Source: Symbiodinium natans
Lineage: Eukaryota > Sar > Dinophyceae > Suessiales > Symbiodiniaceae
Direction: 5' to 3'
NCBI GenBank assembly: GCA_905221605.1
Contig: CAJNDS010000001.1
Span: 167,525 to 231,524, forward strand
DNA: 64,000 nt
This document shows positions 10,203 through 20,029 of this stretch, piece by piece (the stretch's first letter is position 1; every line of letters starts with the position of its first letter). Both the position numbers and the translations under genes were made by a program. The notes beneath the pieces were generated by a model. The model saw nothing but the letters and a program-made list of their open reading frames with translations. It had not been told where the DNA came from and did not search any database.

Positions 10203-11330
10203 ATGTTCCATGAGGAGAATGATCTCGTTCCCGAAGAAGAGGTAACTGTCGTGCCAGGCTCACGCCAGGTATACGTCTAATTGGGGCACGTGGTAACGTG
10301 GTTGACAAGCTGTATTATGCTCGCATTGGCTTTCGCCTCCGTGCTCCAGGCTGGGCTCCGACGGTGACCTTGCAACCGCAGGCCAGACTTGACACAGTCA
10401 TCATTGGTATCCTGTGGGCATCCATGTTTGGATTTTATGATATGATTGCCCCTTGCCCTTGGTCCCACTGACCTCTGCTACAGGAGATCCGCACTGGCGA
10501 AGAAGATGAAGATGAAATTTATTCGCAGAGATCAAAACTGCACGCAAAGCTTGATGGCGAGCGAATATCGTGTGTGTCTCCTGGGGTCTTGACTGCTCCA
10601 GGTACCGCTTCAGAGACAACGAGTGGAAGGAAAGAGGGCTTGGTGACTCCAAGCTGCTTCGGCACAGGGTGGGCTGCATCAGTAGATTGAGTAGACAAGC
10701 TCAATCAGGCTCAGAGCAAGCAGAGTCCTTATCAATCGTTCGCCAGGCAACAGGCAAAATCCGATATATGATGAGACAAGAGAAGACGGGCAAAATAGTG
10801 CAGCTCCAAGAGCTCCAAGACCTTAGAGTTGCTGTGTCCAGGTGTCCAGCAGGGTATCTATGCTCTGTTTTAAACCAGGTGGCGAACCATTACGTGGTCG
10901 AATACCCTCCGTATTGTCAGCTCGCCTCGAATGCTGGAAGTTTCGAGCCCAGCATTGGGCGAGTATTCTGAATAGGCTTTTTCGCCGGACTGGCTGTCCA
11001 TTTTTCATGGCCTGAGATGATAAAATATGGACATGGACAGCAATGGATTGGGCAGAGGACGTCCATTTTTCGAACATGACTTGGACAACTGAATGCAAGT
11101 GATGCAGGACGAACAGCAGGTAGAGCAGTTCTCCCTGAAATTCAAGGATGCGGATCTGGCACGGCAGCAGGGGCCATAGAAGCTTCAGCAGCGCGGGTCA
11201 ATGCTGAAGAGCTTGTAATGCTCAAGAACTTGTAGCCGTGGATGCTGCGAGAGCTGAAAACTTCGAGCAAGCTGCGACCCTGCAGGTTCAAACAGGCCTT
11301 TGACAGTGCAAAGGCAGAGACAAAGACAGA
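10203..11330 (+). CDS. Exons of Ran-binding domain B (RanBP1-type)
   Basis: A second complete RanBP1-type domain can be rebuilt. The pieces are ENDLVPEEEVTVVPGS (about 10217), GWAPTVTLQPQ (about 10352), EIRTGEEDEDEIYSQRSKL (about 10483), YRFRDNEWKERGLGDSKLLR (about 10602), ATGKIRYMMRQEKTGKIV (about 10749), VANHYVVEYPPYCQL (about 10880), WTWTAMDWAED (about 11030), DEQQVEQFSLKFKDADLARQ (about 11110) and FKQAFDSAKAETKTEPAE (about 11290). Segment order and intron positions match domain A, so the two are ancient duplicates. A linker exon reading VQKPEEKAGDADVADATEA (about 11601-11658) follows and leads towards the FG exons. Confidence 0.75.
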
Positions 11331-11660
11331 GCCGGCGGAGGTACACAGCGTTGCAGACGTGCAGATGTGTGTTGAACGGGTCCAGGGTGAAGCGTCTCTC
11401 AGAAAACACGACCCTCGTATGTGCCCCTTCTGGCAGGTTCACAGTTCTGCATGTCATGGCTCCTGAAGTCAGATGGTGTCAGATGGTGTTGCAATCAGTC
11501 TTGGTGACTTGTCATGCGAGATCGAACGCTTAACCAAGGAAAACGTGCAACATCTTGCTAGGTCGTGCAATTTCTGAGCTCGCGTAGTAGTCCTTGAGGT
11601 GCAGAAGCCTGAAGAGAAAGCAGGTGATGCTGATGTTGCTGATGCAACCGAAGCAGGTGT

Positions 11661-12449
11661 GCGCAGCTTAGAGCCCCGCAGCCCGACCTGCGGGTTGCCC
11701 AACTGTTCCATGTCTTGTCTTTAGCAAGCCTATGCCAATGCACTTTCCTGCCTTTGTCTTTTTCCAACAACAAACCAACTACTAACGCCTGTATAAACCT
11801 CCAAGTCCAAGTCCCAGCTCTCTAAAGTGTTTGCAGCTTTCATGGAGGACTGGAAGGGCGTGAATCCGCCCTCTTCTCCCGCAGTGCTCATGGATGCTCA
11901 TGGGTTCCCTTTTCCAAACTTGTTGTGTGCCTTTTTTGGGACAGCAACGCTGCAACGCAGGGTGTCGCATTTCGTAGCTTCTCGATGGCTTGATAATGAA
12001 TAATGTGCCAAAGGTCAGCCCCCAGCCAGGGCCGCAGCAAAGTCGTATGAGTCGTATGTTTGTTCCTGTCAGAGATTCTAGGCCTTTCCAGTTTCCAGGC
12101 TTTGTTGCTTACATGGTCCAAGGTCAAACAGCCGGGATAGTGGAAACCCGTTTGCGGGAGTCTCCCTGTTTGCCGCGAGTCCGCTGCGATCTTAAGAACG
12201 AGAATGTCGTGACAGCATGGCGAGAAAGTCACATGTAGCTCAAAGGCAGTCGTCGGGGACTGCGTTGACCAGCTCGCGCCCCTTGAAAAACTAGCTTTGT
12301 AAGCATTTGCAAGCAGCTTTCCGAGCTCCAAGTCATCAAAGCTGAGGTTTGGCGACTTCAGGTTGGGAGAAGAGTTTCTGCACGTGGAAAGCTGTCAGAT
12401 CGACCGTGGACCAGAGAATGCACATACCTGTAGTGCACACATCTTTTTT
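11661..12449. other. Intron-like stretch between Ran-binding domain B and FG exons
   Basis: I see no recognisable coding segment or repeat here. Open frames on either strand are short or match nothing I know. Confidence 0.4.
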
Positions 12450-12895
12450 TGTGACAGGTGGTTTGTTTAGCTCTCTCGCATCCACGGGCTTGCGTCCGAG
12501 CGGGTCTATTTGTGTTCAACATGACGACACTCGTACAGGGTGTAGAAATGTGTAGAAGCAGGTGGTGTTGCCTCTTCGGGTGGGCTCTTTGCAGCTACTG
12601 CCTCTGCGAGCACGGGATCTCTGTCGGAGCCTTTTGGGACACTTGGGCCAACTTGTTGTGCGTTAACCTGATTTAACTTCATGCCCCGCGCCGGTGGGGC
12701 AGGTTTAGCTCCTCCAGCACGTCGGCCAGTTCTGGTCTTTTTGGCGGCGGCCTGTTCGCCTCGCATGAACCTTGGGTTTGTCAATGCTTGTCAGCTTGTC
12801 GGTGCCCTTTGACCCCTGTATACACCTCCCGTCATCGCTGAAGGGCCAACACAAGTGGTGGCTTGTTCAGCGGCTGGAAGCTTAGGTTGTTTGCC
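12450..12895 (+). CDS. FG-repeat (nucleoporin-like) exons, first cluster
   Basis: After AG acceptors the + strand reads GGLFSSLASTGL (about 12457), GGVASSGGLFAATASAST then SEPFGTLG (about 12561-12650), FSSSSTSASSGLFGGGLFAS (about 12700-12772) and TSGGLFSGW (about 12851). GLFG/FG dipeptides in Ser/Gly/Ala/Thr-rich spacers are the hallmark of phenylalanine-glycine nucleoporins, which line the nuclear pore and bind transport receptors. Their position just after two Ran-binding domains suggests a RanBP2- or Nup-like protein. Exon edges are approximate and the last exon and stop were not identified. Confidence 0.55.
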
Positions 12896-13194
12896 TTGTC
12901 GCTGCAAGTTCCAAAAATCTCGAAATGGTTGTGCAAGGAATGTCATTTGGTGCGAACAAGGCGGCAAGCTTAGTTCCAAAAATCTTTCACAGGCAGCACC
13001 CTTAAAACAGATCACCAGGCGGACTCACCCCAAGAACAGGCCGAGCCCTCAGTTTTCAGAGTTCAGATTCGATGACAGATGGTGCGATGAAATGCGTTCT
13101 TGTTTTTCGATGTGAAGACCCTGCGGCATCCGACGGCTTTCAGAACATGGGGGTAGCTATGATTATGTAACTATGTTATGTAGCTATTCAGTCA

Positions 13195-16076
13195 TTGGCA
13201 GCTAGCCGCCTGCTGATGAGATTGACGCATACGGACACACCGGGCATGAACAACAATCAGTTGCAAAGACACCAGCTGAGGCGACACACTGACACACTCT
13301 GCCGACACAGGCAAGCACTCGGCATGAGCAATGCGCCCCGCAAACGCAGACTGCCTGCATCGCTGCGGGTCGCAGTTGTCGGTGGGACTTCCCGTGCTGG
13401 GCTTCCCCTTGCTCTCGTCCTGGCAGATCGAGGGCACCGTGTGGTATTAGTGGATGATGACGTGCAAATTAAGGGGCTCAAGAAGGGGCAGCTTCCATTC
13501 CTTGAAGCTGGTGGACCGGAAATGCTAGCACGATGTTTGGGACATTCTGGACATTCTGACAGCCTGGAGCTGACCTCGAATTTGTCCTCCATCCGGGGCT
13601 GTGCCGTGGTGATTCTGACGGCTGGCACGCCCGTCGATGAGCGGCTCACTCCGGATTCTACCTTGGTTGACAATGCAGTCCAGGCCATCAAGCCGTTCCT
13701 TCAAGGAGGGGAGACGGTCATGCTTCGCTCATCGGTGTTCCCCGGTACGTCAGACCGGGTTCAGCATGACGTCGGGTCTCTGCCAGATGTTGGAGTGAGC
13801 TTTTGCCCGGAACGGCTTGCAACAAGTCAAGCGATTCAAGAACTCACCCAGGTCCCTCAGATCATATCTGCATCGTCAGCCCAAGCCATGGATCATGTGA
13901 GAGCGCTCTTTGCTCCGCTTGGGGTGGATTTGGTAGAACTCTCATTGCTGGAGGCTGAGGTTGCGACACTCTTTCTGAATGCTTGGCGATATGTTGGCTT
14001 CGGCACTGCCAATCAGTTCTACCAAATAGCTGTTTCGAAAGGCTTGGACTTTGATAAGATTCGATCGGCCATTATGCATCGATACGAACGTGCAGCGGGT
14101 TTTCCAGGTTCTGGCTTCACTGCCGGTCCACATCTCTTTCAAGACACAATGCAGTTGGCAGCCTACAGCAGGCATACGTTTTCTTTGGGCCATGCTGCAG
14201 TGTTGGTGAACGAGACAATGCCCGATAGTCTGGTGGAGCAGGCTCGACGGCACTTGCTGACTCAAGGCCGAACTTTGGAGGGGCTGAAATGTGGCATTCT
14301 AGGAATGGCGTTTAAGCCGGACACGGACATTTGCTCGAAGTCCCTCGCCCTAAAATTGAAGCTTCTGCTTCAGAGGGAGGGCGCAAACGTGCTTTGCTCT
14401 GATGCGAACGTGCCTCCCGAAGCTGGTCTCGGAGAAACCATCAGCGAAGAGGAGCTCTTGCAGTCTCTCAGATGCCTTTATTTAAGTTTTAAGCCTTTTA
14501 AGCAGGCAGTTTGTAATCTAATGTCGCCAAATGTAATCTCTGAGTTTTGTCGAATCCAGCCGAATCAAGTTGGCGACGTTTGTGAGCAGTTTCTGAGGGT
14601 TTGCGAAGCCGTGGCAAGCCATTGCTCAGGTCAAGCGAAGCAGTTTTCATCGGATGCCCGCATTCACGATACCGCAGCCTTCCGCTCCACAGCCATCCCT
14701 TAGTCTTCGATTGTTGGGGCTTCACCTGCCCACCCAAGCTCGCAATTCAGTCCACCAAGCAAGCGCAAGGCGAAGCGCAAGGCGAAGCGCAAGGCGAAGC
14801 GCAAGGCGAAGCTGCGAGGCCCTTGAATTCGAAGACCTTGAAGGTTGCGGTGGTTGGGGGCGCCGGGCATGTCGGACTTCCGCTCTCGCTGGCCCTCGTG
14901 AAATGCGGGCACTCGGTGACGGTGGTGGACAAAGACTCGGAGAAGTTGGTATCGATCAAAGCCGGCAAGTTCCCCTTCCTTGAGGCTGGCGGTGCTGCTC
15001 TACTGCAGCACTGTCTGGACAAGCATTCCGACAGATTGCAATTTTCGACATCAGTGGCTGGAATAAGTGATTGTGATGTCGTTGTTGTTACCATTGGAAC
15101 GCCAGTTGATGAGCACTTGAACCCTTGTTTCCCCGTGATACAGGATTGCGTCAATGAGCTGAAGCCTTTTTTGCGCGATGGGCAGACACTGCTTCTGCGC
15201 TCGACCGTCTTTCCTGGAACTTCGTCTCGGGTCTTAGCAGACTTGAGAAAGATGGGATCTCGAAGTCAAGCGCTCGATGTAGGTGTCAGCTTCTGCCCAG
15301 AGAGGATTGCACAGGGCAAAGCCATTGAAGAATTAATGGATCTGCCACAGATTGTGTCAGGGTCAGAGGCACGAGCGCTTGACCACGCAAAGGCCCTGTT
15401 TGGACCACTGGGCGTTGACTTGATAACGCTTCAGCTGCAGGAGGCCGAGGCAGCCAAGCTCTTCTTGAACGCATGGCGGTACGTAGCCTTCGGAACAGCA
15501 AACCAGTTTTATCACATTGCCAGTTCCAAAGGCTTAGATTTCGAGAAGCTTCGAGCTGCTATCGTGCACCGCTACCCTCGCGGCAAGGATTTCCCGCGCT
15601 CAGGTTTCACAGCTGGCCCCTGTCTGTTCAAGGATACCATGCAGTTGGCGGCCTATTGTCGGCACACCTTCTCACTGGGTCATTCAGCAATGTTGGTCAA
15701 CGAGACAATGCCAGATTGTGTTGTTGAGCATGCCAGGCGTGATCTCAGTCAATGCAAGCCAGTCAAGCGCAGTTTGCAGGCGGCAAAATGCGGAATTCTT
15801 GGTATGGCATTTAAGCCGGACAATGATGACTCAAGGGAGTCCTTGGCCTTCAAGCTTCGTCGACTTCTGGTCTGGGAAGGAGCGCAGGTTCTCTGCACTG
15901 ATGTTCACTTGGCGCGTGAAGACTTTGCCACCCTCCATGACGTTCTTGAGTGTGAGCTTCTCTTCATGGGCTGCCCGCATTCTGAGTACAGGGACATTGT
16001 GCTTCGCGAAGGTCAAAGGATGTATGATTGCTGGGGCTTCTTCGCAAGGCCCGCTTTGACAATTTCGAGTCCATAG
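13195..16076 (+). CDS. Fused double WecC-type UDP-sugar dehydrogenase, first domain degenerate
   Basis: The family oxidises UDP-sugars (such as UDP-N-acetylmannosamine) to uronates with NAD. Exon 1 (13195 or ATG 13324 to 14462) encodes domain 1, and exon 2 (14630-16076) encodes the last strand of domain 1 (VFIGCPHSRY...DCWGF), a linker of four AQGE units and all of domain 2. A 167-bp GT-AG intron at 14463-14629 keeps frame and yields 904 aa (861 from the inner ATG); about 420 aa per domain matches single enzymes. Domain 2 is intact: GGAGHVG (499-505), Lys699 in AAKLFLNAW, and GPCLFKD with catalytic Cys754 and Lys757. Domain 1 has GGTSRAG, Thr258 for the Lys, and GPHLFQD with His313 and Gln316. 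It is therefore predicted inactive, perhaps a regulatory or structural half. Two unfused genes are the alternative if the intron is not spliced. Confidence 0.8.
14763..14810 (+). repeat. 12-bp coding repeat, four copies (AQGE linker)
   Basis: GCGCAAGGCGAA is repeated four times exactly and in frame. It encodes the linker between the two dehydrogenase domains. Confidence 0.9.
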
Positions 16077-16518
16077 GCGCTCTCGGGCTCAGCAGTGTTC
16101 CACAGTGCAGTGGAAGGCTCTATGTGGCAGAAAATGGTCCGAACTTGGTGTGTTTTCATATGTGTTCATGCTTCACTCATGCAGTCTGCAAAGATGTTGC
16201 TCAGAAGCAGCGCGGCGAAGCTCCGGTGCACAGTAGCTTGAGATGAAACCAGGATAGGCCAGGTACATGTTTCATGTCATAAGGCGGGAAGCAAATCGTC
16301 GGCAGAGGACGCTTTGTGTGACAGCGTGGCTGACGTCCTGCTGTAGAGATCAGACATAGCCAGGCATGGACATCCTGTTTCTTTTCTTTGGCAGGCTGCA
16401 GCCCCATTTGCAAGCCTGTGTGGTCCTCAGAGGGGACGTTTCTGTGGTGCGGCGGCATGCTTTGCTTTGCTTGTGGAGCAGTTCTGAAACATCCTTGCAA
16501 AGGACTTTTGCTGCCAGT
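16077..16518. other. Spacer between dehydrogenase fusion and second FG cluster
   Basis: I see no gene. A frame at 16366-16590 runs into the FG exon, but its first half lacks FG character and is more likely intron sequence ending at a CAG near 16518. Confidence 0.4.
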
Positions 16519-17000
16519 ACGGGTGGTCTGTTTGGCAATGCTTCAGGCAGCCTGTTTTCTAGCTTTGCGCTCAGCAGACGGAGCTTGCAAGTGAGGGTTC
16601 ACTAGACTAGACTAGACTAGACTAGACGCAGCCTCACCTGTTGCAAAGGCGGCGGCCTGTTTGGAAACTCTGGCAATTCCAGTAGCTCTGGCAGTGGCCT
16701 CTTCTCGGGAACTGGTGGGGGTGGCAGCTTGTTTGCGGGGCTCCCCGAGAGCTCCAGCGGCGGAATTTTCAGCAACACCAGCACAGCGACCACAGGCATC
16801 TTCAGCCGGCTGCTTACCCGATCAGATTCGCACATTTTCGCATGACTTGTCGTTTACTCTTCTGAGAAGAACTCCAGGCTCGGCCGCGTCAGGAAGCCTC
16901 TTCAGTGCAGCATCGGGAGGCCACCAACATCCAACATGGGGCAGTGGCCTTGTAGCCGCTTGTAGCCGCTTGTAGCCGCTTGTAGCCGCTTGGACTCCAA
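16519..17000 (+). CDS. FG-repeat (nucleoporin-like) exons, second cluster
   Basis: The first segment, about 16519-16590, reads GGLFGNASGSLFSSFA. It is followed by a short intron of about 41 bp (16591-16631) that contains five ACTAG units. The next exon (about 16632-16820) reads GGGLFGNSGNSSSSGSGLFS, GGGGSLFAGLPESSSGGIFS and TATTGIFS. A third segment (about 16894-16950) reads GSLFSAASGG. The composition is typical of FG nucleoporins. Its relation to the first FG cluster is unclear, because the complete dehydrogenase fusion lies between them and the FHA gene follows. It could be the start of a second gene that ends with Ran-binding domain C, or a separate short paralogue. Confidence 0.6.
16601..16625 (+). 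repeat. (ACTAG)5 microsatellite inside a tiny intron
   Basis: Five exact ACTAG units lie between the GTGAGG donor and the ACGCAG acceptor of the short intron in the FG segment. Confidence 0.9.
16951..16990 (+). repeat. 10-bp tandem repeat, four exact copies
   Basis: TGTAGCCGCT is repeated four times just after the last FG segment. The reading frame of the FG exon meets a TAG inside it. Confidence 0.9.
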
Positions 17001-17125
17001 CTTCCTGGGACTTGCTCAATCGTAGGTTCAAAGAGTGGTGACGTGCTTGTTTTACTGGACTGTTTACGGTTTGACAACGATAGTTTATGCTTCATTCGTT
17101 GGTTTCCTGAAAACCGCTTGTTGGA

Positions 17126-19234
17126 ATGGCAGCTGGGGTAGCTGGGCCTCCTGTGGCACATGTGGCACCGAAACAGCCTAAGCTGCTAATCTCTCCATGC
17201 GAAGATGAAGCACCTTGTGCACTGCCGAGATGGTGCTCGCTTCCTGACGAACGATTCGATGCTGGCATCGAAGTCTGGAGACTTTCTTCAAAACCAGCCT
17301 CTGCAGCGCCGGAGCCGATGATCTTGGGCCGCCGTGCCTGGTTCCAGTTTGGCAGGCGACACTCTGCTGGCACAAGTGGGCGTCAGCCAGACATTGAGTT
17401 ACACACGCGCACTGCTTCAAGGAAGCAGGCCCTTCTGTTGCGAAATTGGCATGGGCAGGTGTTCATCATGGATATGGGGTCATCACATGGCACTTTTCTA
17501 GGTCGTCAAAGGCTGGAAGCGAATTCGGCGAAAGAATGGAAACCTGGAGTTAAAGTGTGTTTCGCAGATCGGAACACCGAGACTTTTGAATTGCTGCCTC
17601 GGCGTTTGCCACTTCCTGCTTTGGACAGTCTGGACATCTCCGAAAGCCGTCCTCTTGGCGCTGCCAAAGCAGCTTCTGCCAAGTTTGCAGGGGCACGGCA
17701 GATGATGAGAGCGCAACTTGCGCAGCTGGGAGGCAACGGACTTGCTAAAGACTCCGTGTGTCAAAGCAGTGGCCCTCCAGAGACACAGGCCTCCTCAAGG
17801 CCCGCAGACATTCAACCGGAGTGTCCATTATGTCCACTGTATCCCGGAGAGTGGCAAGTTCCTGCAGATGGGCTTTCGGCGATTGGCTGGAAGCCAGGCT
17901 TGACCCCCAAGGCTGTGCACGCAATGTCGCTTCCTGAAGGCACAAGCAGGAGAACTAGTGCCGACAAGGATTCTGTAGCCGCAGCCTCGTTGCAACAACG
18001 ACCCACTTTGGCAGTGAGGATCGAGAGAAAGCTGCGCAGCCAGTTTGGGCCTGACATAGGCCGCAACTTGCATGCTTGGGGGCCTCACTACCCCTGCCCA
18101 GACCACGAAACAGGATGGCAGGTCAGCCTCTACACCAGGATGAGTGCCCGTTTCGACACTGCAAGACCGGCAGTTGTGCTGACGGCAGCTTTCGTGAAAT
18201 CGCCGCCGGATTCTGCAGTGAGCCTGGAGTGGCTGACAAATATTCCAGATGCCAGCAGGCCCAGCAGGAGGCAAAAACAGCAAGGGGGCTGCCGGCTGTT
18301 TGTGCGATTGACGGTTGCGCCGCCAGAAGTCGCTGAGCCTGCCACCAGTGGATTGTGGCAGCTGGACTTACCCCTGCCAGCAGACTCAGAATCAAAAGCG
18401 CTCGTGCCCTTGCCAAGTTCCCCAAAAGCAAGGCTGCCGTCAAAGTTCTTCGTTCGGATTTGCAGCAGCGAAGCTCTGAGTCACGACGGGGTTCCGCTGG
18501 GCTTCGAGTTTGGCTCTTCTCTTCGGCCTGTCTGGCTCCAAGGGGATTCATGGAGCATCAACAAAGCGTCCACAGAACATGTGATGCCACAGGCTTCAAG
18601 ACTTGTTGATTTGGAGCCAGCATCAGCAAGTGAAGCCCGTGCAGCCAGTGCAGGCAGGGGTTCCGTGGGTGGGAAGTCGAATTCATCCCATGTGTCCCCG
18701 GATTCTGCGGGTATTCTGAGCTCCACGAGCTGTGCCAGCCGGGCAAGTACGCTGGTCGCTTCATCAAGCGCTGAGGAGGACCGCGCAGGCCGTGAAACTC
18801 GAAGGTGTTTGAGAACAGCACCCCAATCAGAGAAGGGCCATGCTTCTTCGGAAGCTCAGCAGGAAGATGTGAAGCGAGCATCCACAAAAAGAAGACAGAA
18901 GAGGCAAATGTCGAACAGGGAGTTCGTCATTAATCATTGCCAACGATTTTTTGCCCGAAGATCGGGCCGCAGAAGAACTCAGCAGCACTCGTCAGACATG
19001 GATGAAAATTGCATGTCGTCTGAAGATGGGCGCCCATCGCAGAGTAAGCGCTCAGAGGAAGCGCTCATGAATTTGTCTGCTGCCCAACTGTTGAGTCACA
19101 TGAAGAAAGGAATCAGATCGCGTCGGCTGATAGCGCCCGACTTCAAAAGCGGCAGGCTACGAACAGCTTACTCGCAGGCCTTGGAACAGCTTTGTCACGA
19201 TGGTGGGTCGAAGAAGCGATGCCGACACACCTGA
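17126..19234 (+). CDS. FHA-domain protein, NIPP1-like N-terminus
   Basis: One uninterrupted frame encodes 702 aa. Residues 65-157 form a forkhead-associated domain, a phosphothreonine-binding module, with FGR (75-77), Ser-Arg (98-99), and FIMDMGSSHGTFLG, in which GSSHGTFLG (118-126) closely resembles NIPP1, the nuclear inhibitor of protein phosphatase 1. A KVCF tetrapeptide (143-146) fits the loose RVxF phosphatase-docking pattern but lies within the FHA fold, so it may be chance. Residues about 270-500 look folded but match nothing I recognise. Residues 505-650 are Ser/Ala/Arg-rich and probably disordered, with basic clusters suggesting nuclear localisation. The C-terminal 40 residues are basic and helical-looking. 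Lack of introns over 2.1 kb is unusual for this window. Start choice is uncertain because no upstream exon was found. Confidence 0.7.
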   Translation: MAAGVAGPPVAHVAPKQPKLLISPCEDEAPCALPRWCSLPDERFDAGIEVWRLSSKPASAAPEPMILGRRAWFQFGRRHSAGTSGRQPDIELHTRTASRKQALLLRNWHGQVFIMDMGSSHGTFLGRQRLEANSAKEWKPGVKVCFADRNTETFELLPRRLPLPALDSLDISESRPLGAAKAASAKFAGARQMMRAQLAQLGGNGLAKDSVCQSSGPPETQASSRPADIQPECPLCPLYPGEWQVPADGLSAIGWKPGLTPKAVHAMSLPEGTSRRTSADKDSVAAASLQQRPTLAVRIERKLRSQFGPDIGRNLHAWGPHYPCPDHETGWQVSLYTRMSARFDTARPAVVLTAAFVKSPPDSAVSLEWLTNIPDASRPSRRQKQQGGCRLFVRLTVAPPEVAEPATSGLWQLDLPLPADSESKALVPLPSSPKARLPSKFFVRICSSEALSHDGVPLGFEFGSSLRPVWLQGDSWSINKASTEHVMPQASRLVDLEPASASEARAASAGRGSVGGKSNSSHVSPDSAGILSSTSCASRASTLVASSSAEEDRAGRETRRCLRTAPQSEKGHASSEAQQEDVKRASTKRRQKRQMSNREFVINHCQRFFARRSGRRRTQQHSSDMDENCMSSEDGRPSQSKRSEEALMNLSAAQLLSHMKKGIRSRRLIAPDFKSGRLRTAYSQALEQLCHDGGSKKRCRHT

Positions 19235-19263
19235 CACGCCCATGGTGGAGTACCGGAAAAGAT

Positions 19264-19323
19264 CGGTATAACGTGGCATAACATGGGATAACCTGGTAAA
19301 CCATGGTATAACATGGTATTTCA
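19264..19323. repeat. Six imperfect copies of a 10-bp repeat (TGGTATAACA)
   Basis: Consecutive decamers read CGGTATAACG, TGGCATAACA, TGGGATAACC, TGGTAAACCA, TGGTATAACA and TGGTATTTCA. The array starts about 30 bp after the FHA stop codon. Confidence 0.85.
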
Positions 19324-20029
19324 CAACGAGCCGCTCCAAAACATCCCAAAGCCAACGACCTCTCGTGGAGTTGAAAGCATCTGAATGCATGGACTTGAGG
19401 TGCTCGGGGAATGGGCGATGGAGGTGAAGTTGCAGATGGCCAAAATCTCGGATGCTATGAATCTGTAAGATGTCGCTCCTTGTGCTGATTCTTCGCAAGC
19501 CGGCACGAGCCGATATGCGGTACATGAGCAACGGCTGCTGTCAAGCCTTCGCAGCCAAGTTTCTGAAGCTACCGGTGGCAGCAAACCTGCTACATTGCTT
19601 CAGATTGCTTCTTGAAAAACGCCGCAACTGATTCCTGCCCTGCACACGCAAAGGGAAAAAAGCGGCGTCTCATTGCAAGCCTTGGCAGTGCACATCGACA
19701 CACGCCGCTGGTGGAAGGCATTCTTGGAGCAACGTCAACACCTCAGCAGACGTTCAGACGCCCGCAGAGCCTGGAACGCTTTCCCAGATGATCTGCGATT
19801 TCTGCGAAGTGTACTGCAAGCTTCGGGGCCTAGGACGACTACAGCAGCAACCGAACATGCTCCATCGCCATCACCGGGGCTGTCCCATCCGTGGATCAGG
19901 ATCAGCTGTTGTTCTGCCGCAGCGAATTATTGTTTTGCTGAGGTGGGCAGGGGCAACAGCCAACGGGGCCCAGGCCCATGGCCATTCGCTGCACAACTGT
20001 TCATTGAGTGGTGCTTGTGTTCTGGATCT

